From Cavenderia fasciculata (lineage: Eukaryota > Evosea > Eumycetozoa > Acytosteliales > Cavenderiaceae): 64,000 nt of DNA. Below are positions 44,516-55,270 of the stretch, piece by piece. Position numbers and translations under genes: made by a program. The stretch lies in assembly GCF_000203815.1 (NCBI RefSeq), contig NW_004457642.1, positions 868,001-932,000 on the forward strand. Direction: 5' to 3'. Under the pieces are notes generated by a model. That model made no database searches and had not been told where the DNA came from. It saw only the letters and a program-made list of their open reading frames with translations. Position 1 is the stretch's first letter; every line of letters starts with the position of its first letter.

Positions 44516-47212
44516 TTAAAAGTGTGCTAGATAACGTTTTACTTTTTCTTTCATACTCTTGACAGCAACATTTTTGATATTGTACTTGTCATCTGATTTT
44601 TGTAGATAAATTCTACTACCGTTTTGTATTTTAACCACGCCACCACAAAGAGAGGATTGTTCTGTTACCAAAATAAATTGTTTACTCTTTCCTTTTGCAT
44701 CGATACCACTAGTAGTGGGCAATGATGAAAGTCTTTTGAAATTAAATTTAAATCCAAGACCACCTTTAAAATTGATTGTCAAAAGATTGACGTTGGTGTG
44801 TTGAATGATGTCGTCTATGCGAATCATATTCATGTTACCATACATATATCGATCACTCTGCAAGTTAATAGTTGATACTGTGCCTACATCAACCCATTTA
44901 AAATTGTTACCAATGAATTGAACGATTCCATCCTCTAAAACGCCAGTGTGGATCATTCCTGCATCTCTTAAAGTTGTTACTTGAAACGATAAATGCTTCA
45001 ACGACATTAATGATGGTGGTGGTTGTTCAAAAATGTCAACGATATTGGGGCCAACAAAAAGTGAACCAAGACTTTTAGCAATGCTTGTTGGAAAGGAAAA
45101 TGATTTATCAACTACCTGAAGCGTGAGTTTTTCCAACATGTTTGAAAACTCTATACCATTTGGAGCCATTTCAAATTGTTGGTTATAGATGGCCAAGTCG
45201 GTAATAGAGTTTGGTAATATTCCCTTGATACTATCAAATCTACATGAAAAAAGCAATACCTTTTGTACACCTTCAGGAATGCATTGATCATCTGTTAATC
45301 GACAGTGACAGAGTGTCAACACTTTGACAGACGGTGGTATTATATTGTGGGTGATCCTAAAGTTTGATAAACTTTTTAATTTTAACTTTGATAGATGAGG
45401 AGGAAAACAATTCTTTTCAAATCTATTCAAATTCCCACGAACTTTTAGCTTTTCCAATGACATGGGAATGGAAAATAATTGTGATTCCAATGCACTACCA
45501 CCATTGGTGGATGGTAATATTAATGTTGGTACTGGTAATATAGTTTGTTGTTCAAATGTTGTTGATTGGTTATTATTATTTTGATTATTATTTTGATTAT
45601 TTTGATTATTATTATTATTATTATTTTCATTATATTGATTATTATTGGTGTTTAGTGGTGGGAAATTTATTGTATTTTGACAAATAAATTTGAGAGATTT
45701 TAGGTACTGTGGCAATTGAGAGTTTAGGAAACAACCACAATAGTTTATCCTAATTGAAAGGTTAACCAACTGATCTAGATGAAGTAAACTACCACCCAAA
45801 GGCCCATTATCCATAAATGTAGAAATACACAGAGAGGTAAGAGATTGTGGCAATAGGTGAGTGTCTATAAAATGACTCGTATGGAATTGAAGACGTGTGA
45901 GGGTAGATGGAAAGAGCGACTGTACACCAGATAAACTAATCATAACGCCTGCTAGATCCAAGTGCCTTAGGTTCGTGTTGTATACCTGCAATTCTGTTAT
46001 AATTGCTGCTCCTAGATCGTGTCGTGGCGTTTGATGTGAGAGCCCCAAGTTTGCTTGCATGTTGACCACATTCTTTGAGTCTGCTACTCGAAGCGATTCC
46101 ATTTGAATGGGCAATGGTTTCAATGAGAGGATGGTCTGTGGAAGAGTCACTGAAATACTCTTTAGTGTTTGTGGAAGTCCAAAGTTTGCAAGATTAGAAT
46201 TGACTATAAACTTGTAGTCACCCTCTATCGAAAGGTTTATTAGAGATAATGGTAGTATCTCTGGGTGAATAATGATTGGATGTTGTCTAAAGGTGCTAAT
46301 AAAGCAAATAGATGTACAGTTTTGATAGAGTCTCAAACTGGTTGGTATCGTTTTAATAGGCGAAGAATTGGTAAAATGTATGATTAAATCTTTAATATCT
46401 TCATAATTGTTATAGAAACTATTATTATTGTTATTATTATTATTATTATTATTTGTTGTTCGGGGAGAATGGTTTCGAGGCGAATTGCGTGGAGAATTAT
46501 TTGCATTATTATTATTATTGCAAGTGTTTTCACAGAATCTGAGGTAAAGTTGGTTGATCGATGATTGGTATATTGCTTTTAAAGAATTTAGGTAAAATGA
46601 TGTTGTTGGAGGACAAGTCGTTGAGGTATTGGTCGATGATGATGATGATAATGATGATAATGAGGAGGACGAGGAAGAAGAAGAAGAAGAAGGAGGAGGA
46701 GGGATAACAAGAGCAGATAAAGCAGTAAGTGTTGCCCATGCTGGAGGTTGAGTTGGAGGTCCAACTGGAGATAAAGGAGGTGATGGTGATGTATTGAATT
46801 TTGTTCGATAATTTGCATTTCCTCTTGGTGATGATGTTGGTGAACGAGGTGGAGGTGGAGTCATAAAGTCATTGTTAAAGTATTGTAGTTGTTTAAATCT
46901 AATCCTATTGTTGTAGGATGGTTGTGTAAACTTTAGAAATCTCTTACTCGTAAACAATAAAAGACTGATCAAATCAATATCTTGCTCTATAAACTTTATG
47001 ATATTCAATAGCATCAAGTCTGGTAATGCTGCCAAATAACAACTACCATTAATATAATTGTTATAATTGTTATTATTAATTATAATTATAGTACTACTAT
47101 TATTATTGTTATTATTATTATTATTGTTGTTGTTTATTGTTGTTATCATGTGACCAGCATTGTTGTTATTATTATTATTATTATTATGATTAATACTGAG
47201 TTTCTTTATCAT
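44516..47212 (-). CDS. F-box/FNIP-like leucine-rich protein, copy A
   Basis: This is a single-exon gene of 898 residues. Poly-Asn leads into an F-box-like helix pair: ALPDLMLLNIIKFIEQDIDLISLLLFTSKRF. A long low-complexity insert (Pro, Ser, Asn) follows. The remainder is an irregular leucine-rich array of the FNIP/IP22 kind (PPHLSKLKLKSLSNF, PPSVKVLTLCHCRL, PNSITDLAIY, PMSLEKLKVRGNL). A paralogue with the same N- and C-terminal blocks lies on the opposite strand at 52107-54028. Such families are very large in dictyostelids and probably serve as SCF ubiquitin-ligase adaptors. The start is the first ATG, upstream of the poly-Asn; it could be later. Confidence 0.78.
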   Translation of the reverse strand: MIKKLSINHNNNNNNNNNAGHMITTINNNNNNNNNNNNSSTIIIINNNNYNNYINGSCYLAALPDLMLLNIIKFIEQDIDLISLLLFTSKRFLKFTQPSYNNRIRFKQLQYFNNDFMTPPPPRSPTSSPRGNANYRTKFNTSPSPPLSPVGPPTQPPAWATLTALSALVIPPPPSSSSSSSSSSLSSLSSSSSTNTSTTCPPTTSFYLNSLKAIYQSSINQLYLRFCENTCNNNNNANNSPRNSPRNHSPRTTNNNNNNNNNNNSFYNNYEDIKDLIIHFTNSSPIKTIPTSLRLYQNCTSICFISTFRQHPIIIHPEILPLSLINLSIEGDYKFIVNSNLANFGLPQTLKSISVTLPQTILSLKPLPIQMESLRVADSKNVVNMQANLGLSHQTPRHDLGAAIITELQVYNTNLRHLDLAGVMISLSGVQSLFPSTLTRLQFHTSHFIDTHLLPQSLTSLCISTFMDNGPLGGSLLHLDQLVNLSIRINYCGCFLNSQLPQYLKSLKFICQNTINFPPLNTNNNQYNENNNNNNNQNNQNNNQNNNNQSTTFEQQTILPVPTLILPSTNGGSALESQLFSIPMSLEKLKVRGNLNRFEKNCFPPHLSKLKLKSLSNFRITHNIIPPSVKVLTLCHCRLTDDQCIPEGVQKVLLFSCRFDSIKGILPNSITDLAIYNQQFEMAPNGIEFSNMLEKLTLQVVDKSFSFPTSIAKSLGSLFVGPNIVDIFEQPPPSLMSLKHLSFQVTTLRDAGMIHTGVLEDGIVQFIGNNFKWVDVGTVSTINLQSDRYMYGNMNMIRIDDIIQHTNVNLLTINFKGGLGFKFNFKRLSSLPTTSGIDAKGKSKQFILVTEQSSLCGGVVKIQNGSRIYLQKSDDKYNIKNVAVKSMKEKVKRYLAHF

Positions 47213-47585
47213 TATTATTATTATTATGTTATTATGTATCTTTTTATCTTTATAATTCTATAATCTTGTTGTTATGATTGCATTGGATAACACCAACTTG
47301 ACTCTCTCTCTTGTTGATTGATCAATGGGCTGCTTTGTTGTTGGGGATCGATATCAACCACCAAACAAAACCGTGAAGCCTATTGCTCATCAGCGGTTTT
47401 TTGCATAGAAAATGTAATCCATTTTTGGGAGGTATTAAATGTATAATGAAAAAATAATTAAATTCATTTTTGGATTTTGAGTATCGTATGTATGAACAAG
47501 TTTTTGTGGTTGTGCTTATTATATTATATTTAAATAAATATAAATTTTTAGAAACTGATATTATTTACCAACGTAAAAGATAATC
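47213..47585. other. Divergent promoter region, FNIP-like A and DHRS12-like
   Basis: This 373-bp region contains GGGGATCGATATCAACC near 47342-47358 and an AAAACCG...CGGTTTT inverted repeat (about 47370-47401, 7-bp arms). I see no gene. Confidence 0.45.
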
Positions 47586-48424
47586 ATGATAGCAGCAACA
47601 AAATGGCTTTGGAGAGGAATGTTTAACTACACAAAATCATCTTTTGAAACAAAGTCAAAGAACTTTGAAGATCTTGGTCAATTGGGTGTTGATAAACATG
47701 CCATCGTAACTGTAAGTTAAAGTGAATATGTCTTGACTCCTTCTACTCTTCCTCCTTCTTTCTAATCTAATCTATTCTATAAAGGGAGCCAATAGTGGTA
47801 TAGGATTTGCAACTGTAATAGATTTATTATCACATGGATGCACGGTTCATATGGTATGCAGAAATCAAGATCGTGCTCAAAAGGCTATTCAAGACATTAA
47901 AGACCACTTCAAGACAGAACAACAACAACAACAACAAAACACCATCATAAATATTGACAACCAATTGAAATTACACATCTGTGATGTCTCTGAGATGAAA
48001 CAGGTAAAGACATTTGTTGATTCATATATGGAATCTGGTGAAAGATTGGATATATTGGTATTGAATGCTGGTGTAATGATGGATGAAAAGAAATTGACCA
48101 CCGAGAATGTCGACATGACACATGCCACCAATCTACTCTCACCATTTTGTATGACACAACTCTTTATACCATTATTCAAGAGACAACAAACAAAGGATAA
48201 TATAGCAAGAGTCATTTTCGTCTCATCAGGTGGAATGCTAACCCAAAAGATGTCACTAGACTTTGAATTTAAGAAATTAAGAAAATGGGATCCATTGTAT
48301 ACCTATGCCCAAACCAAAGTTTGTAATAGCAACAATGATTAAAGGGACTACTACTTATTAATTTATCAATTATAGAGAGCTATCATTTATTTAACAGAGT
48401 TGTTTAATGAAAAGTATTGTGGTC

Positions 48425-48488
<64 letters not shown>

Positions 48489-48813
48489 GGATAACGATTA
48501 TGTTTCCTTTTATTCGATGCATCCAGGATGGGTTGCCACACCACAAATTGAAAGTGCAATGCCAACTTTTAGTAAATGGACCAAACACATTCAAAGAACA
48601 CCAGAACAAGGATGTGATACAATCACTTGGTTGGCCATTGCACCATTGAATTCAATTAGAGCATCTTCATCGTCGCACAATGGTAGTGGTGATTTCTTTG
48701 AAGATAGACGATCAACTGATAAACATCTGACTGATCACACCAAATCATCCAAAGATGATGTTGATAAACTTTGGAATCATTTAGAACAAAGAGTAAATGA
48801 AATCATCAATTGA
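47586..48813 (+). CDS. DHRS12-like short-chain dehydrogenase/reductase
   Basis: Exons 47586-47711, 47785-48318 and 48376-48813 give 365 residues. Splicing builds the Rossmann cofactor motif VTGANSGIG. NAGVM follows, then the catalytic Ser in VSSGGMLTQK, and the YxxxK pair in YAQTKRAII, formed across the second splice. The sequence SMHPGWVATP...AMPTFSKWT...GADT-like segment and FFEDRR match human DHRS12 in order. The N-terminal FNYTKSSFE is the family leader. A run of about 22 glutamines is inserted after the catalytic helix (48424-48489). The substrate is unknown; DHRS12 is an orphan reductase. Confidence 0.93.
48424..48489 (+). repeat. (CAA)n run encoding poly-Gln
   Basis: About 22 consecutive CAA codons, ending in CAG, lie in exon 3 of the DHRS12-like gene. 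They sit between the catalytic helix and the next strand of the Rossmann fold. Confidence 0.92.
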
Positions 48814-48834
48814 AAATAAATTTAAATTTGTAAT

Positions 48835-48883
<49 letters not shown>

Positions 48884-49185
48884 GTATCATCACGCTTAGA
48901 TTTTATAATAATCTTTGATTATAAAACTCTGAAATGATGATCAATTTTCTTTAGTTTTGTATTCCCTACAAGATTAATCTTTGTTGTTAAAGTTTAATAA
49001 AAGAAAACAAACTATGAAATGATCAAAGCCAGGAGGTGATCTTTTTTTTATATATTGTGGCATCCTTTTTTTTTATTTATTTTGTTTTTTTTTTTTGTTG
49101 TTCTTTGGGTTCGGAAGAATCAAAAGCCCCAATAACATATAATATTAAGTTCGAGAGAGAGAAAAAGATAATGATTGTATAAAGA
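48814..49185. other. Spacer with (GATA)n array upstream of WDR24
   Basis: About eleven GATA units run from 48836 to 48881. Further on, GATCAAAGCCAGGAGGTGATC (about 49021-49041, 5-bp arms) is followed by a T8 run, about 145 bp before the WDR24 start. T-rich tracts continue to 49100. No gene is seen. Confidence 0.5.
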
Positions 49186-51957
49186 ATGAAAACTAGTCGT
49201 TTAGAAGAGAGAATACCAAAGGCACAGGGCTATTTGAATATGGGTAGTCCTTGTAATGCTATCAGTGCATCACCTGATGGTACGAAATTGATAGTTGCTG
49301 GTAAAGATATCGTCAAGATTGTTTCTATAGAGAATGAATCTGCACCAAAGGTATTGATCAACTTGCGTGCAGGTAAAACTCAATCATTAAACTATACTGG
49401 TAATGATTGTTGTTGGCATCCTTCACAAGTCGAGAGTATGTATCAAATATATATAGAGTGTTGGTGGGTATATAATTATTAACCTTCCCTCCCTATCATT
49501 ATTATTATTATCTCTTTTATAGATTATAAATCAATCATTGCAACAGCTGCTACAAATGGTGCTGTAGTCGTATGGAATATAACAAGTGAAGGTGCAAGAT
49601 CAGTAGAAAGAGTTTGGACAGATCATAACAGAGCAGTAAACAAATTAGCTTGGCATCCTGAAAAGAGTGAACAACTTTTAACTGGTTCTCAAGATGCTAC
49701 CATTAAATTATCAGTATGTAAAATGTCACAATCAATCAATCTTTATCAATCTCACTAATATATATAATTCTTCTCTTCTACTTAGGATATTAGAGATGCA
49801 AATCCATGTAAAATAACCTTTCAACCAAAGAGTGATGTAGTTAGAGATGTACAATTTCATCCTTTTAATCTCAACCAATTTGCAGCAGCTTTTGATAATG
49901 GTACAGTGCAGCTTTGGGATATCAGAAAACATACTGCTGCAGTAGAAAAGATAACAGCTCATCAAGGATTGGTATTATCGATTGAATGGCATCCAGAGGA
50001 AAAGAATATAATAGCTAGTGGTGGAAGAGATCGAGCTATAAGGGTTTGGGATATAACCAATGGAAAACCACTTTCCAACATTTCAACCATTTCTAGTGTC
50101 TCTCGTATAAAATGGAGACCAGGACACAAGTGGCAAATAGCAAGTTGTTCATCAATTGTAGATCTTCAAACTCATATATGGGGTGTTAAACGTCCATTCA
50201 TTCCATTTGCATCTTTTAGAGAGCATCGTGATGTTCCAACAGGTCTATTGTGGAGAGACCCTCAAACATTGATTACTTGTTCAAAAGACAATTATCTATT
50301 GGTAAATAATGTATCCGATGCCTACCAACCGTACCATCACGTTCGTACTACTGGTATTGGATGGAATGTAAATAACGAACTTGCTACTATTAATGACAAA
50401 ATTAATAGAAACCAAAATAACGAGTAAGATCATACTTGGAAATCATGATAGTTGTTACATATAATTAATTTATTTTAATTTTTTATTTTATTTTTTAGAA
50501 TGATTCAATTATCTGCACAGTTTCCTTCATTTTTTTCAACATATATGAGTGGTTCACAAACCCCTCAAGTACTCGGACCAACTCGAGAAAGGGGAATATT
50601 AAATATTCATTCGCCATTTGGAAAGGGAGAGTTGAAAATGATCGATTCCTCTCCATTTCTTTTCGAGTTTTTTGCCAAAAATTATAGATTTCGTGCAATG
50701 CCTTTCAAGGAGCTTTGTTCACACAATGAACAGGTTGCCCTCCAGGTCAAACAATTTTACATCTCAAAAATTTGGTCACTCATTAAACTTTATTATGATG
50801 CACCACCACCAACCAAACAAGATAGTAAACAAGGCGACCAAAAAAAACCTCCACCAGAATTACCTCAACAACATCAAATTCAAGTTTCACAACAACCGGA
50901 ACCTGAAAACCAAGAACCAAAAAAAGATGAAAAAGAATTAACAATGATAGACGAGGGTTCACCAACTCAAACTCCCTCAATTGGCTTGGAAAATGATATT
51001 TTTGCTGAACATGATGACCCATTCCAATCTTTTTTATCAGCAGAGGCTGTTACTCCTTTGGCTCCTTTACCCTCTTTGTTATCCAATAATAATAATAATA
51101 ATAATATAAATAATAATAATACTATTCAAAGCAACGAAGAAAAATTACAACAAAAACCACAAGGAGGAGGAGAACCTCAAAAACAACAGCAAAAACAAAA
51201 ACAAAAACAAAAAGAGAAAAAAGGTCAAAATGAAGAACAAGAAAATAGTGTACAGGAAAAAGAATACCAACAACAGGAAATTAATAATCACAATAATGGA
51301 ATAGATTTATTAGACAGAATTTTGGAAAATAATAGAAGATTTAGTAACAATAACTCCAACGTTGATGATTTTGACATTTATGTCCCAAATATAACAAGAA
51401 ACAACAGTAATCTAAGCAATCTCAGCACACTACCACCCTTTGAACTGCCAGACTTTGACATTGAACCAACCATTGTTTCAATGCTCGAACACTGTATAGA
51501 ACGAGGCGACATCCAAACATGTGTGTTTGTAACTCTAGTTTTAAAAAATATTCAACCAATCAAAATGAACGATCGTACCTGCGTCAGCAAGTGGTTGGCC
51601 AGTTATGTTGAACTATTACATCGTCACAAGCTATGGAATCAATCAAATGAAATCATCAAATACTGCGAAGAGGCTAGTGTCTCTCATCTCTCACAACGAA
51701 ACACAACCATCTTGGTGTCTTGCTCTTGTGGAAAGGGCATCCTACCAGGTGCAATAGTTTGCGAAAAATGTGGAACCGTCCCAAGTGAATGTTCTATTTG
51801 CAAGTTACCAGTCAAGGGCGCCTATGTATGGTGTCAAGGCTGCTCACATGGAGGTCATCTATCTCACATAAAGCAATGGTTCAATTCTAATGAAAAGTGT
51901 CCCATTGGTGGTTGCAATCATATTTGTAAATTGATTAAAAAAACAAGTAATAATTGA
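49186..51957 (+). CDS. wdr24: WDR24 homologue, GATOR2 complex subunit
   Basis: Exons 49186-49435, 49523-49713, 49786-50423 and 50499-51957 give 845 residues (human 790). The WD40 propeller blades track human WDR24: PCNAISASPDGTKLIVAG, WHPEKSEQLLTGSQDATIK, VRDVQFHPFN, NGTVQLWDIRKH, WHPEEKNIIASGGRD, VKRPFIPFASFREHRDVPTG. A low-complexity Gln/Asn/Lys-rich linker follows. The C-terminus is a cysteine-rich RING-type zinc domain (CSCGKGILPGAIVCEKCG, CSICKLPVKGAYVWCQGC, HGGHLSHIKQW). In animals WDR24 carries the E3 activity of GATOR2, which counters GATOR1, the GAP for RagA. A RagA gene is in the same window. Confidence 0.95.
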
Positions 51958-52106
51958 TAGAAATAAATAATTTTATTCAATGTTCACCCACCCCCAAAAA
52001 AAAAAAGGAAAAAAAATTTAATTAAAAAAATTGCGCGCATATTTTTTCGACTTGTATTCAGTCACATGTGATTGATTGGGTTCATTATGTTTTTTATATA
52101 TTTTCT

Positions 52107-54028
52107 ATGATGAATCAATTATCATACTTTTCAATTATATCAGATTTAATCATTTTTAGGATCATCAAATTCTTGGACAATGTCAGTTTAATTTGTTTTT
52201 TATTATTTACTTCAAAGAGACTTTATCAATTTATATTTAATCCCAGGTTCAACCAATATATCTATTTTAAACAATTAAATTATTTTTCTAGAGAGAAACC
52301 ATGCCCTATTGGTTTATTTTCAAACTTTTTTATCACTCCCAATCCAGTCATTTCTACCATTAAAACAAAAAACCATTGCCCACTTTTAACATTTCAAAAC
52401 ATTTATCACCAATCTATAATCAACCAATCATCAATTCAATTTGAAAACAATAATTTAGTTTTTGATCATTTAGACGAAAACCATTTCCAATCAATTAATG
52501 AACTTGTTTTTATTTATAATGGGAGCTCCACCAATTTAGCATTACCCACACTGAAAAATTATGTTTCCTGTACAACTTTGTATCTCAAAGGAAAAAACAA
52601 TGTTGGCCACAAAAAAACTATTCAACAAGAGGACTTTCCTCCCAATATCGACACTTTGTTTATTAAAGGAAAATACAAACTCAAAGGAAATTTTTTACCC
52701 AATTCCTTAAAAAAATTAACAATTGCCCATGGTGATGGGGATCATTTACCAAAACTTCCAGAAAACCTCCAATTCTTAAATGTAGAAGTCGAAATTAATT
52801 TGAACCAATTTTCAAATTTTCGATTTCCAAACTATCTTGTATTTCTCAACTTTGATACTACCACCACTATTCAAACATCCATTCTCCCCACATCAATTCA
52901 GTGGCTTGGGATTAAATCAAATTGTAGAGAAGATTTTTCAAAAGGAGGCTTTTCACACCTTTCCAATCTCGTTCATCTGTTTCTAAACTTTAGAGCCAGC
53001 TCCCCAAATGATTGTTCGGTTCCAATCGGTCTCAAAACACTACACATTAGTAGTAATAGAGAATTCATTATCGAAAGAAATGATATTGGAGAACAAGGAA
53101 AACCATCAATGCTTGGACCAGTTTTAAAATTGCCACTTTCATTGGAAACATTCAAGATTACTTGCAATGCTTTGGTCTTTGATCCAGAATTTATAGAATT
53201 TCCACCAAAACTCTGTGAATTTTGGGTTGCTCTCTACTCTACCAGTGCAATCAACTTTTCAAAATGCCACCCCTGCATTCCAAGAATTTATTTATCAAGT
53301 ATTTTGATTGTCCATCAAAACTTATTTTCCATTGGCGTCAAATATTTATCTCTATCAAATTGCAATTTGGATTCACATGTTCTACCAGACTCTATTACCA
53401 AACTCAAATTGGTAAAAATTAAATTCCCAGACTCTTTTGTTTTCAAGCTCCCATCGTCACTGGTTAGCCTCATAATGGACACAAATTATTCAAACATTAA
53501 AGCTCTTCCTAGATCAATTTCATCCATAAAGGTGAAAAGAGGATCAGTCGAACATTTATTTGATCGCCCAGGAAATATTCAAAAAGTTGGTATAGGAGTT
53601 TATGGAATATTTGAACGTTTTGGATTTCAAGCACTCAATAATCTCTGCAACTTTTATATTTTTGGCAATGCACATAATATAATGTTGAATGAAATCGTAC
53701 TAAACTCGTCAATCAAACAATTTAAGGTTTCATTTGTCAATAGAATGATTCATTTTAAATTTAGAATTGTCAGACTGTTTAATGAAAACCAACAATACAA
53801 TGGATGCGAAACAAAAAAATACTTTTGGTAGAATTAAAATCATTATGGGGAGGTGTCATTAGCTTTACGTCGTCCAAACCGACGACACTCGAGTATGAAC
53901 CAAAATATTTATACTTTAACTTTTCAGATGATGGTTCATCATTTAAGTTTGATATTACCTCTAATCCAATAATCAGAGACTCTGACCAACCAGATAATAT
54001 CAAAGCTTTTGGATATGGATATGAATAA
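52107..54028 (+). CDS. F-box/FNIP-like leucine-rich protein, copy B, with a frame break
   Basis: The first frame runs from 52107 to a stop at 53831 (574 residues). The second frame (about 53810-54028) continues the homology, for example ILLVELKSLWGGVISF against FILVTEQSSLCGGVVKI in copy A. The N-terminus (SDLIIFRIIKFLDNVSLICFLLFTSKRL, YFKQLNYF) is clearly paralogous to copy A. FNIP-like leucine repeats follow. The shift is -1 and falls at an A7 run (53813-53819), which in the zero frame reads A AAA AAA. The possibilities are a homopolymer error in the assembly, a recently broken gene, or programmed -1 frameshifting. There are no good splice sites that would bridge the two frames. Confidence 0.7.
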
Positions 54029-54111
54029 ATAAATCAACGAGCTGACATATATATATATATATATTATTGTTTTAAGCGTTATTTGTTGTTGTTGTTGTTG
54101 TTGTTGTTGGT

Positions 54112-54616
54112 TTATTGATCATCTTCAATCATGGCATCAGAAGCCATGGTAAAATAGGCAATGATAGCCAAAACAATAATGATGATTGGAATCTTGAGAG
54201 CGCCAAGGCCACCAGCTTCAGCTGGTCTTGTAGCAGATGCGCTGGTAGAGGCAGGGGTGGTTACTTTCTTTTTTGGTTGTTCAACTCTGGCTGGAGCTCC
54301 TGCGATTCTACCGATTCTGAATTGCTTCATCTTTGACTTGGCAGATTCACTATGTCCAACATCATCAAACTCTTGAGTAGAATCCTTACCTATACATATA
54401 TATATAGACCAATTAAATCGTTAGTAGACTAGTTTGTAACGATGCATCAGGTGAGAGATAATAATTACCAGCATTTGCCTTTAAAACTTCTTCACCACCT
54501 GGATGGTCATCAACAAACTTTGTAATGTCAAAGACGTCATTATCATAGACAACCCAAAGATCGTTAAGTGAATTGTGCTTCTTGACTTCTTCAGCTGTGT
54601 AAGTGTTTTCTGTCAT
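54112..54616 (-). CDS. Tail-anchored cytochrome b5
   Basis: Exons 54616-54469 and 54389-54112 give 141 residues. The haem domain reads YTAEEVKKHNSLNDLWVVYDNDVFDITKFVDDHPGG; the first haem-ligand His is in HPGG. After splicing, VLKANAGKDSTQEFDDVGHS provides the second His ligand. An Ala/Thr-rich linker precedes a C-terminal hydrophobic helix (LKIPIIIIVLAIIAYFTM) with a short acidic tail, the layout of microsomal b5. It donates electrons to fatty acid desaturases and other ER oxygenases. The intron is short, and its acceptor lies next to a TA-rich run. Confidence 0.95.
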
Positions 54617-55129
54617 TTTATTCTAAGATAGAAAGTTATGTTGTTTAGAATAAATGTATGTATGTAGTATTATCAAATGATATGTTTTTTTTTCCAATAT
54701 AAAAGAATAATAATAAATAACAAATAAACAAACAACAAACAAACCAACAAAATAATTGTAATATTATTTGTATTAGCTTGTTGTGTTGTTATTCATTCAT
54801 TCAATATCTGTTAAAGATGAGATTTTAACTGTATGTGACTTTTGTTGAGCTGCTGGTGGGTGAGAGGACTGTTGTTGTTTTGTTTGTTTCTTTTGATGAC
54901 ACCTACTTCTATAATGTTGTTGATAGAATCAAATGTAAGGAGCTTGTTGCAATATCATTCCACGTGATGAAGAAAAAAAAAAATTAAATAAAAAAAAAAA
55001 TTAAAACTAAATTGCCTAAAGTAAAGAAGAAGAAGAATTTTATAAGACAAACAAATCTGATAATTGAATGTTGAACAAATAGTATTAATACTTTGATCAT
55101 ATTTGTTTTTTTTATTTATTTATTTATTG

Positions 55130-55160
<31 letters not shown>

Positions 55161-55270
55161 AAAGAAAAAAAACGAACGACACTTCTATATTACTTTCCTT
55201 GTCGTTCTTATTTTTAAGTTTTAGTTAACTTTTTTCTTCATCTTTTTATAATTATTTATTTGTTATAGAA
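54617..55270. other. Divergent promoter region, cytochrome b5 and MPP10
   Basis: This 654-bp AT-rich spacer has an almost uninterrupted A run at about 55130-55158, preceded by TTTATTTATTTATT. A CACGTG core lies at 54961-54966. I see no gene. Confidence 0.45.
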
